Origin: Carettochelys insculpta | Taxonomy: Eukaryota; Chordata; Testudines; Carettochelyidae | Assembly: GCF_033958435.1 (NCBI RefSeq) | Contig: NC_134145.1 | Coordinates: 37,909,501 to 37,973,500 of the forward strand | Direction of reading: 5' to 3' | Length of the DNA stretch: 64,000 nt | Part shown: positions 11,101 to 23,100 of the stretch, piece after piece | Layout: each line of letters begins with the position of its first letter | How positions within the stretch are numbered: position 1 is the stretch's first letter | The notes under the pieces: generated by a model | Database searches by the model: none | What the model saw: the letters and a program-made list of their open reading frames with translations, nothing else | Told to the model about the DNA's origin: nothing | Made by a program: the position numbers and the translations under genes

Positions 11101-14100
11101 ATTTCACCTGATGGCTGTGTCTATACATGTCAGATCATCCAGAAGAGGATCTTCCAGAAGCCATATTCAGGAAGATTATCTTCCGGAAGAGAGCATCCAC
11201 ACACAAAGCCTCATCCGAAAGAGCCTCCCAGCCTTCTGGAAGATCGCATCCACGCATGCACAGATGCTTTTCTGGAAGAACAGGGCAGGAAACACCTGAA
11301 ATGGGGTCGCAAGGCTGGAGAGCACTTCCAGGGCACCAGCCAAGCAGCCTGTTAAAGGCCCTCCCCCAACAGTCCCTTCTTGCATTAGCTGCTGAGCCCC
11401 GTTGTGCTGCTCCCAGCATAGCTTGCCATCCCACTGCTCCTGCAACAGCCCATGGGCCGGCCATGGACTCCAAGGTTCTGCAGCAGCACAGGCTCACCCT
11501 GACAAGGGTGCTGGGAGCCTCCTGGGCACCTTCCTCAGCCTGCTGTATGAATGCAACATTAGCCCCAACCCACCCCTGCCCCAGCCAGGCCCCTGACAGC
11601 CTGTCCACTACATGTGGACCCATGCCGCCAGCAGCGACTGGTGGGACCGAGTGGTTGTGGCACAGTGGGATGACAAGTGGTGGCAGCAGAACCTGCGCAT
11701 GGCAAAGGGCACATTCCATGAGATCTGTGCCTGGCTGGGACACCTGCTTCACCACCAGGACATGGGGATGCAGCCAGCCCTCCCAGTGGAGAAGCACCTA
11801 GCCATTGCCATCTGGAATTTGGCCACCCCAGATAGCTACCACTCCACGAGGCAGCAGTTTGTGGTGGGCAGGTCCACCATCGGGCCCATCGTGCAGAAGG
11901 TAAGCCACATGCCGGGCCCCAGCATGTCACGGGAAGTGGGGAGGAGGGTGTCAGGCAACAGGGACCCCAGCGACCCAGTGGGAGGGGCCTAGACTTAGAG
12001 GCTAGGGAGCCTGCCACAGGAGACTCCAATACCCCATCCATACACAAGCCCACTCTTGGGGGGTCACCCTGCTGGGGGGCCATGGAAAGGGAGGGACAGA
12101 GGTGGCAGCTGGGGACCGCCCCAGGGTACCCTTGTGCACGCCCACGAGTGTACATGCTCTCTGTCCCCTGCAGGTCATGAGGGCTATCAACGTCGTGCTT
12201 GTGCTGTGGCTCATTCGCCTCGGGGACCTCAACATGCCCATGGCAGGCTTCGCAGAGCTCAGCTTCCCCCAGTGCTTCAGGATGTTGGATGGCACCCATA
12301 TCCCCATCAGGGCCCTGGGCTAGTGCACCAGCCAACACATCAACTTCAAGGGGTAACACTCAGTTGTGCTCCAGGCAGTGGTGGATGCTCGAGGCCATTT
12401 CACCAATGTCTACGTCAGCTGGCCTGGCTGGGTACATGATGCCCGCATCCTTTGGAACTCCTCCTTCTGCCACCGGATGGAGGTGGACACATACGTCACC
12501 CAATGGGACCTCGTCATCAGCAACGTTGCTGTCCTGCTATGCCCAGTAGCCAACCCAGCATACCCCGTGCATCTGTGGCTGCAATACCCCTACACAGGGC
12601 ACCTGACCACATCGCAGGAGCTCTTCAACCCCTGGCTGGGACATACCCAGAACACAGTGGAGTGTGCCTTCGGGTGCCTAAAGGTGTGATTTAGATGCCT
12701 CCTCATGCACCCTGATGTGGGGATGGAGAGTGTCCCACAGCTCATGGCTGCCTGTTGTGCCCTCAACTACCTCACTGAGGCGCATGAGGGGACACAGCAC
12801 CAGGATAGGCTGGCCTCACCGCCGCTGGAGCAGCTCCACTGGGACGGGGTCCACATCCAGGAGGCCCTCCAGGAGGCCTTCGTACATGGGGACCTCTGAG
12901 CCAGGCCCCCAACACAGGCCCCCCTCCACCCCTCACTGCCCCCCATTGAACAGGGACATGGAGTTGCCAAAGCTACTGTATTAAACTGTAAACAGTAAGA
13001 GTGGGTTAGAACAATAAGAATAATTTAGATGTTTTCCTTAAAATTAACGGGTGTCATGAACTAACTGGGAGTGGTGGGGGGCCATACCCAATGGATGGGG
13101 TGAAGGGCTGTGAGCCCCCTCCCCCATGGCTGCCTCTCCCACCCTGGGTACATCGTACGTGACTGGGGCCCCCATGGGGAAGGGAGCATGGGGAGGAGGT
13201 GGTGGGCAGTGGTGGCACATCCTCGGTGGGGGCAGGTGGAGGGGGATAGTTCCCAGGGCAGAGGGCCCATGGCGCGCCTCGCTGTGGCCAAGAGCCATGC
13301 CCCCAGGTCCCAAAGGGCCGCTGTGGGAAGACCTTGGGGAAGGAGGACAGCTAGCGCCTCAGGGGTGGGGATAGTGTGGGTCAGGGGGAGTGGGAGGGGT
13401 GGGGGTGGGAGAAGGGAAAGAAGCGGGAGTGGAGAGGGGGCAGGAGGAGGGGTGATGGCAGTGGGAGCAGTGGGAGGGTATGGGGATGGGGGGCAGAAGA
13501 TGGGGTGGTGCGGAGTGCCATGAGGGCCCCACAGACCTCCTGGATCATCCCCACCACCTCCCCCAACGTTTCCTGGTGCCATCGGAGGTCCTCCATCTCC
13601 AGGGCCAGCAGCCTCTCTGCCGCATTATTTAGGTGGCACAGGGTGGCTGCATATGCTGCTGCCTCCTCTGCCAGGCTCCGGCGGCGGGCCGGGCTGCAGC
13701 TGTGTGCGTGTGTCGTGCTCCACCTGAGGGTCTGTCAGTACCTCTGGCCTGCGAAGTGCCAGCTGGGCCTGGGCTCCTCTGGTGCCTCTCCCGTCCCTGG
13801 GATGGGGCTGCTGTTAGACAAGAGTGGGGGAAAGGGGGAATTAGGGCCCCAGTCAAGCCCCATGAGGCAGTCCCCTGGTCCCCTGGCCCTCATGGCCTTT
13901 GTTCTTCTGGAAGATTTGACACACGTAAACACAGCCTATGAATTTTTAGACAGAGGTTTGGTGCCCTGGTTAACATCTCTGTCACTTCTTACTGCTCGGG
14001 TATCCTGCCTCTTTGAACTCAATGTGCAACTAAGTGAATGATAAATTTTCTTCAAAGTAACGTCTGTGGACCTATGTATACACTTGGAGAAGTGTGCTAT

Positions 14101-17100
14101 GTATGGGAAGGAGAGCTCAGTGGTTTGAGCATTGGCCTTATGAATACCGGGTTATGAGTTCAACCGTTGAAGAGGCCATTGAGGGGTCTCAGGTGAATAA
14201 ATTGGGGGGGGGAAGCCTGGTGGTTGGCCCCGTTGAGGGGGCCAGGGACTAGACTCAATGACCTTGGAAGGTCTTTTCCTGCTCTGTCAGATGGCTTACC
14301 TAAGGAGCTATATATATGTATCTTACGAAATTGGTAGGAAGCTCTTCTCTAGCATGGTTGAGTAGCTGCTCTTCTCTTGTCCACAGTTCTTCCACCTCTC
14401 TGAGGAATTCCTTCTCAGGATCATTCACCTTGGTTTGCACCTAATTTCCGTATTGCCAGTCCAAGCATTTCCAAAGCGAGAGTGGAAACCAAAAAAGTCA
14501 TGTGACTGACTTAAAAATCATGAGGGTTTTTTAGAAGTGGTTCCTTTGCCACACCCTAAGGCTGTTTCTACACATGCCACTTTCTCTGAAAGTGGTATGC
14601 TAATAAACAGCCCAAAATATCCTAATGAGGATAAATTCCCACATGTAAATTCCCAGGAAAAAGGGACCTCTGGAAGAAGGACTCCCTTCCAGAAGACCCC
14701 CTGGGGGCAGCACTTCTACATGCCGTTTTGGAGTCCGGAAGAACATCTTCCGGACTCCAAATCACATGACCTTATGCTAATGAGGCACCAGGAATTTACA
14801 TGAATATTTCAGGCTGTTTATTAGCATGCAACTTTCTCCGAAAGTGGCATGTGTAGAAACAGCCTAACTGTTTGTGTGGACCCAGCTGTCTTGCTAAACC
14901 GGCAGTGTCCAATGCGCTGTCTGTTCGGTACATATGGTAAATAGGACAGTATGATGTGGGGAATGCAGCTTGTTAGAGCTGCACGCATGGAGCACCATCC
15001 AACCCTCTGCACGTGCGCCCCACCACTTGGTGGGACAAGAAAGGTGACAGCAGCGGAGCCAGCTCCTCCTGCAGCTTGCTTGGGCTGCAGGATAGCTCAG
15101 GGCTGGGTGGCACAGCTCTCCAGCCTGGGCTGGGCAGTGTGGCTCGGGCAGCATGGCACAGCTCTTGGCCTTTGGCGTAGCTCGGGGCTGGACTGGGCAG
15201 CATGGGTCAGCTCAGCTCTCCAGGGCTCGGTCAGTTTGACGCAGCTCTGGGCTGGGAGGTTCCAGTGGCATGGCCCTGGCAGCAGCTCTGGTGAGTCACC
15301 AAGGGCTGGGGGAGTAGGGTGGCCTGCCTGCGGGGGCTGGGGGAAGAGTAGAGTGTCTGGCTGCGGGGGGCAGGGAGGAGTAGGGTGCCTAGTGGCGGGG
15401 GCAGTGCCTGGCAGAGGGAAGGGGGGCATGTGGTGATTGGTTCAATTGCTTTTGGACACACTGCGCTGAACAGTTATATGAAGACTTTGGTCTATCCCAC
15501 TTTGAAACAGGAGCAGATCAAAGAGTGCAAGGAACTTTTTGCTGCTGTCCAGCAGGGCCCACATGGAAACTTAGTGCCTGCCAGGCTAGTTCAGGGTAGA
15601 TTTATACCCGAGCTTGCTGGGAACTATGTGTTTACATAGAACCAAACCTAAGTCCGAGCAAAATCCATGGAACTAGGCTTCAGTTCAGTGAGAAGGGAAG
15701 AAGGAGGAACTTTCCCATTTTAAACAATTCTAAACACAATGTTGTGCTAGACAGGTTTGAATGCAGAAAACGCTGAAAACTGAAGCCAGCTTTGAAAATA
15801 ACCCTCACTGATGCCGAGTGCATTTTCTTGCTTTTAACAAAGATGGTTTTGATTTTCCAGTTAGAATTATTTTTAAATTGCTGGAGACTTTGCAGCAGAA
15901 AGTGTTGTCAATGAGTGCAGACTTAAGCCCTGATGTTGGAAGGACTTACGTGTGAGCTTATTTAATGCATGTGAGTAGTTCAGTAAGCCACCGAGACTGC
16001 TCAGATGGGTCAAGATAAATACGCATGTAAACCAAGCAACATGGGCAATGGGTGACCCCATACCTTCAGGAGGCAAGCTTCCCTCGGCTCTGCCCCTTCT
16101 ATGTCAACAGGATCCCAGCACCCCTCAGCCCTTCCCACACACATTGTGGCCTCTACAAGCCCCTCTCCAGCCCTGCCCAATGCGGTTGCTGGTCTTTGCC
16201 TCCTCCCTGCTCCAAGTTAGTGACTCCAGCCTCTCCCAGTTACCAAGGTATAGGGAGCCAGTGGGTAGCACAGCTGCAGCCTAACACAGCCCTGAAGCCT
16301 TAGAGAGCTGTCTGAGAGGCATGGCATTGGCAGGCTGAAGCTGCACAGCCCACACCCTGACCAATAAGGCCACCCCCACATCCGATCCAGCAGCCTCAGC
16401 CAGAATGCCCCAGCACCAGAGGACAGGCCGTGCGAGTCCCCAGCCTGCCTGTCCCAGCCTCTGGCCCCACAACAGCAGGCTGGAGGAGGGGCTCTCAGGG
16501 CTCTGGCAGAGTGGGGTGAAGCCAGATGAGGCAGTTTGGGAAGGCATTGCCTCACCTGCCAATGATATCCACCACTCATGCCAAGCAGGATTACAGAATG
16601 AGATGTGCCTTGTACATGCATCACAGCTAGTTGACTGTGTTTTTCACAGCTATGTTGCTGACTTTAAATGTTCATAAGGCAAAAACTCCTAAAGCTATTT
16701 TTTCCAAACTTTGATGTATCTATAATCATCTGAACATTTTTTAGTCTCTTTTGATACTTAACTCCTGAACCAAACTTGAAGAAAATCAGTGCAGAGGCTT
16801 CAAAGTTATAACCATTAATTACCAGCAAGCTCCAGGAATATCTTAATTCATACCTACTAATAAGGGTATACAACAGTACATTTCCTGGAGCCAAAATGCA
16901 TACTTAACTTGCATTAATAATAGATACTAATGACAATGGTACACAGCAATCGGCTTTTACTCACTGCCTGTGAATTATGGAGCTAGGACATATTTTTTTT
17001 TGCATCTTTTTTTCTTTCCTTTAAATAAATGTCCTAGGAAATTGGATGCACAAAGAATATACTTATGCAAAATTCAAGTTGTGCAGTTAAGTATTTTGTA

Positions 17101-20100
17101 TGCTATTTTAATTTTTATTAATTTTCCACAATATCATATCATACAAATGATGCAATATGTAAAATAGGTTTGATCTAGAGTCTCCTGGAAGCTTCCAGGT
17201 GACTGTTGAAAGCAATCCTGGAGATTATAATATGGCATTTTAACAAAATGGCGTTATAGAATGCTGGAAGAAAAAATCTCCCAGAATAGCTTCAGTCAGA
17301 GTTGGCAACCCTAATTTAAAATGAAGCACTGAAAACCATACTGGAACTCCAGTAATGTAACATAATTATCAGAAGCATAAGAGATCCATGCATGCCTTAC
17401 TAGATTATAGGAGCAACAGCAACTCCATATCATGAAAAAAACCTCTCATATACCAAATCATAATGATGGAACATTTAATAATTTTGAAAGATTGTGGCTA
17501 ACAAAAAGAAAAGGGCAAAAGAAAACCCAATCCCTTTTAAAACCCCAGTCTCAATCCCTATCCAAAGGCCTAGAAAGGTAAATATAGAACAGGAATCAGT
17601 GTATGATATGTGATGAGATGTTCCCTTTATAGAACCTAGACTTTACCACAATTCAGTTATTACAGTTGTCATTGCCACACCATGAGTTATGAAAATTGGC
17701 TTGTGAATATGCATAACTGGAATATCTTTAGGCAAAATGCATCATTTAACATCTCATTTGTAAAGTTACAATCTGTCAAATGTTTATATTCTATTTTTGT
17801 GAGTATCATTCTTGTATATGAAGTTAGAAATATGAAGTGTAAACCTGTTTTATTAATCTAAGTCTTCTATTAAAAGTGATCAGTGTATTTAAGGAAACTT
17901 AATGGCCCAGTGCTCAAAACAATGATTTGTAATGGGTTTGTTTTTCCTGTACGCCCAAACTGTGGTTGGTCCTACAAAGACGTGTGACCATGACATCTGT
18001 TTCTAGAATCCATCTTGAATTTGACATTTTTCCATGGGAATGGGGAGATAAATGAACAGGTTTCTGCTCTGAGGAAAGTCTGTTTAAGGAATGGAAAGCA
18101 GTGAGTCTTTTTCTCTTCACCTGGCTTTTGAAAGTGCCTTCCCACTTTTAGAGGATATATGTGAAGAAACCTGAGAACAAAGAACTGTAAAGAACTCTAA
18201 ACAGCTGTAGATCCAAGCCAGAGAAAAGATCAATTAATTCTGTCTTGAAGGATTTTAACTGAAATAAGGACAAGAGTGAGGAATATACTTGGAAACAATT
18301 TCTTTTAGGCTACATCTACACAAGAAGCATCTTTCGACAGAAGTCACTGTCAGAAGGAATTTCTCGGCAAAACTTCTGCCGACAGATTGTGTCTACACAT
18401 TAAAGCAGATCTAAAGAGCAATCTGCTCTGTTGACCAAGAGCAGCCAGCATTCTCAGCCCTCTCTCAACAGAATGGCTGACCTGAAGCTCTGCAAACAGT
18501 GAACCGGAAGCCCTGTCTGTTGACCAAAGGGCTCCAGAGCATCTACACTGCTGTTTTGTTGATAGAAGATTATTGAGAGAGGCATTATACATGAATGGGG
18601 AGAGGTATAATGCTGCCAGGGGACATGCTGAGTTTTGTCGATGGACACTCAATAAAGCGCATTTTTCGTGTAGATTTTGCGGGTTTTTCTGGCAAAAGCC
18701 CAGTTTTTCCAGAAAAACCCTCTTGTGTAGAGGTAGCCTTAGTGTACTACGATTAACTAGCATGTTTTGTTTATTGTGGCTTAGTAACTTGCTTTGCTAC
18801 GTCTGTTTTCACTTGCAGTAGCTTAAATCCTCCTTTTGATACCTAATAAAAACACTTCTGTTAATTATCAAGCCCAGTGCGTGCCACTGTGTGTGCCTCT
18901 CTTTCATTGATAAAGACAGGGAACATCTTATGAATTTTCTCTGCCTGTGCCCCAGCTGGTGCAGGATCATCAATTTATCTCTGTAGTGGCTCTGCACAAG
19001 GAGGGAAAATTGACAAAATTTCACGTCATGCTTGGACAGTTCTCACAGCACATTACTGTGCCACTGCACACTGGTTGAAAATCACTGAGCTAGCCAATGA
19101 TGGTTAGGTTGCAGAAAGCGAGCAACCCGCTTTGTCACAGAATTCCAGAATGTCAGAGCATATAGTTTATCAGATACTTTACAAGTCTGATTGACAGTAG
19201 CAAAGCAAGAAGAATAGAGGCCTTGCACTACTGCAGCAACCTGATGCTGTGTCCTTCTCAGTCAGAACAACTACCCGTTTGGGTAACATAAAATACAAAG
19301 TCCCAGAAATGTTTTGGGTGAAATGGCACAATTTTTCTTTGCTATGGGCCAAGCTTTTGTCCCATAAATTACCTAAGAAAAAAAACATATTCACAATCTG
19401 CTGATTCTGCCAGCCCTACAGCCCTATCTAGCTGATGCATCCAGATCTCTGGAAAGACATCAACAAGGTTCACTGAATCTACCACCCCAAGTAGTCTGTT
19501 TTGTTTCCCTGGTTTCCCTTCTGTATCACAAGGTGGACTGTCTTTCAGGTTTTCTCCCCATACCAAACATCCCCTGATGATTGACAAAAGCTATTTAAGA
19601 TTCTGCAAAGTTTTAATGTAAAATCCCACTGCTTGCTCCTGGACAAAGTCTTAGCATTATAATGGCAATACTGAGATGAATAATAATGTTATAAACTCTT
19701 TTGTAATTAGCTCTTAGCTAATAAAACTCTATCTCCCTCGACCATTGACTTTCCCATATACTGACGCAACCTTCACCGCATTTATTGTGCTCTAGGGGAA
19801 GAAAGGAAACTCAATTAAGACCAAATGTGTGGTCAGCAGGGAGCTGATTGCCCAATAGCTGCTTCCTGTTTAATTTCCTCTCCTTTGCATACGGGGGTTT
19901 CAATGAGATAGTACAATGCATCACCAATTGTCTGATGGTTTCATCAGGTCACAGTTTTATTTGAAAAAAAAAGGTTTTAGCATTCAGGGTAATTGCAAAT
20001 CTTTTGAATCTCACCTTATGCAGTGCTGTTTTATTGGATCTTCAAATAAACAATCTGAATCTGTTCTGAGATCAGAAGTGCCCATTCATATCAGTGCAGT

Positions 20101-23100
20101 GTTAATTCTGAATGCTAACAATAATATAAATGCCATAAATGCCAACATTAGAGCGGAACAAAAATTCTTCTTTGAGTGGTCCCCGTGGGTGCTCCACAAT
20201 AGGTGTCGGGCTTGCCCAGCGCCGCAGATCGGAAATCTTCCAGCAGTTTCTCCTGGATCGCGCATGCGCCGGCGCGTGCCGCCCCCCTGTGCGCCTCTGG
20301 CCGCGTGCACAATCCGGTCCCCGCCAGTTCCTTCTCAACCGCCATCGGCTGCAGATGGAATCCACTCAGGCTAAGGCCAGAGTCAGATTACTTAGTGGTT
20401 TTTTTCCATGTGTAATTTGTTGTTTTCGGTTATTAAACAAAAAAAAAAAAAGAGAGAAAGCAAAGACAAAGAGAATATCAGCAAAAAAAAAAAAAGGAAA
20501 AAGAGAGGAGCGGAGAAGAGGAGAGCGGACGTGAAGGCCATTTAGGCCGCCCGCTGCCGCAGACCGGTGATCGCTATTTGGGGTGGAAAGGCACGGATTA
20601 AGTGCTAAGTACCCTATTAACAATAAAGGACTCACCGCAATGGCCTCTTCAGGTTTTACAAAGCGGGAGTCATGCCGTGAAGCTATGCCGGCCTCCGTGG
20701 GGCCTAGCGAAGGCATCCGATGCCTGGGGGAATTACGGCTACCCAGACGCGTTCTCACTGTGCTAAGCTCACAGTCAGGGCCAGGAAGGACAGAGCGATG
20801 AGGCGTAAAATGCTCTTGTTGATAAGGCTCTCCAGCCGGATTTGCTGGAGAAGCCTCACCCAGAAGGGCCCTCTGGGTTGCATAAGAGGAGGGTAGTTTT
20901 TCTCTGACCCCCTCAGTGCAGAAATGGAGGAGACTCTCCCTGGCTCGATCCTTGCCGTGCGTTTGCAGCGAGCAGGACGAGCGGAGCACACAGCCACCAG
21001 CCGCATACTCAGGCAAGCGGCAGCGCGGCAGTGCACGTGGCAGAGGCTGAGCCTCTGGTTATACAATAGCTGGCACGCGCGGCGCCTAGAGTGTCAGCCA
21101 GGCAAGCGCCGGAACCAGCGGCATCGCCACAGGCGGCACAGACCCCCGTGGCACCAGCGGTGCAGGGGCGCCAGGCATGGAGCCTGCAGGCACTGGAGGA
21201 GGATACCCACGTGGCACTGCAGCTGACGGTGCCGAGCGCAGCGCTGACAGCGGGGCCGAGATCCCCGGCATGGGAGGGGGCGGTGCCGGCCCTGCAGCGG
21301 AGGGGCAAGGCAACATCAAAAACCCGGCACCGCAGTCCATCTCTGGACAGGGCTGCGCTGCTGTTAGCACCAGCCCTCCCCCTGTGATACACACGCCGCA
21401 CCGAAGGCCTGTGTCTCCACCGGCCGATCTGGAAAAAAAAAGAAAAAAAAAACTCCTTCTCCATTCCTCCAACCAGCGTCACCATGGCTTGGGCCACCTT
21501 CACCCATGCTGCCATGGTCGTCCTTATCATGCTGGACACAGACAAACCACAGGCCTACACCCAGGGGCAGGTCCCCCCCCCAGCCGCTCAATACCCCCGT
21601 GGGCACTCCCGATCAGGGACGGAAACACAGTTGTCTCAAGGGGAGTTAATTTTAGAACCCCGAGACTTTCCTTCACAGTCCTCCAGCGAGCAAGTGTATC
21701 ATCGACCGCAGGAGCCCGAGGGTTCGAGGGAGGTTTACCCCAGTGGTTCCTCCTCATCCTCCCCAGATGAGGCCATGGCCCCGGGGGATGTCTCTCCCCC
21801 GGATGAGCTTAAACAGTTTCAGGAGCTGTTTAAAAGGGTGGCTTTCGTGCAAGACATTCGAACGGCAGAGGTGCAGGAGAAACATCACAAACTCCTGAAA
21901 AATTTGAGACCCCCTGGCTTCATCCAAAATTGCTATTCCGCTGGACGGAGCCATTCTGGAGTCAGCCACTACTATATGGCAGACTCCGGCCTCTGTTCCG
22001 CTTACGAACAAGAGAGCGGATAAGAAGTACTTCATCCCGGCAAAGGGCATGGAGTTCCTCTTCAGTCACCCACAACCAAATTCTTTGGTGGTCGAGTCGT
22101 CCCAGCGGAGGTCAAAGGCTTCTCAGTACAAATCGGGGGATCGGACAAAGATGCTAAGAAGCTAGAGCTGTTTGGCAGGAAGGTATATTCCTCTCCTAGC
22201 GAACCATAATTTTGATAATTACTCCGGGCTTACTCCCATCATGGATCCACTTCCGGAAGATAAAAAGCCGGTGTTAAAGGCGATTGTTCAAGAGGGCTAC
22301 GCAGCATCGCGGATGGGAGTCCAGATTGCCCTGGGCGTGGCGGACATGGCGGCACGTTCAACGGCTACAGCAGTGGTCATGTGCAGAGAATCCTGGTCCC
22401 AGACGTCGGGTGTCTCGAGGGACCTACAGGCGAAGATCGTGGACCTTCCCTTTGATACACAAAAGCTGTTAGCAGACTCAACCAACTCGGTCCCTCACTC
22501 CAGTAAGGACTCGAGAGCTACACTTAGAACCTCAGGCATTTATACTCCCCCATACAGGTGGGAAAAATTTTATCCTCAGCAAAGACGCTACGCTCACAAC
22601 CACAGCATGCTCAATATCAACGGGGCTACGGCCAAGGGCGCTATCAATAGCGGCAACAGTACAGAACTCCTAGGCAACGTTCTCAACAAAGCCGTACACC
22701 CTCGGGTCAGGCCCAAAGGCAACAAGTTTGATGGGTATGTCGGAGGCTGCACTATCAATACCCTCGCTCAATGCCACTCTCATCTCATGTTCTATCATCG
22801 CCTCAGACTGTTCCACTCCCAATGGCAAAAGATCACCACAGACATATGGGTACTGGAGATCGTAGCCACGGGTTACGCGATCCCCTCCCAGTCGCTTCCA
22901 CCGACGAAGCCTCCCACCAGGCCTCACCTCAGGGACACTGCCACGAGGCGAGGCTCAAGCAGAAGGTGACTCACCTTATGTTCATAAGGGCGGTGGAAAG
23001 AGTGCCGGAATAATTCCAGGGGAAGGCTTTTATTCACGCTACTTCCTACCAGGGAAGAAAACAGGACACTGGAGACCCATCTTAGATCTTCGGGGCCTCA

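Larger units (their letters stand above)
11113..13936 (+). mobile_element. PIF/Harbinger DNA transposon with broken transposase
   Basis: Terminal inverted repeats of about 35 bp: the left starts GGCTGTGTCTATACATG and the reversed right starts GGCTGTGTTTACGTGTG, both running on to a 'cttccagaag'-like segment. The 2.8-kb interior holds a DDE transposase with an intron (11463-12900) and a GC-rich right part where a second, Myb-like gene would be expected in this superfamily. It probably represents the autonomous type that could have moved the short related MITEs in this window. Confidence 0.85.

Noticed and set aside
11135..11797. 220-codon minus-strand frame in the Harbinger element
   Set aside because: It is the GC-rich mirror of the transposase region and shows no domain.
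14951..15461. Long overlapping frames on both strands in GC-rich DNA
   Set aside because: Open on several frames at once because of composition; no splice pattern, no domain, loosely repeated words.
22670..22927. Minus-strand frames within the DIRS copies
   Set aside because: These mirror the gag/RT coding strand; their residues follow from complementing the conserved sense codons.
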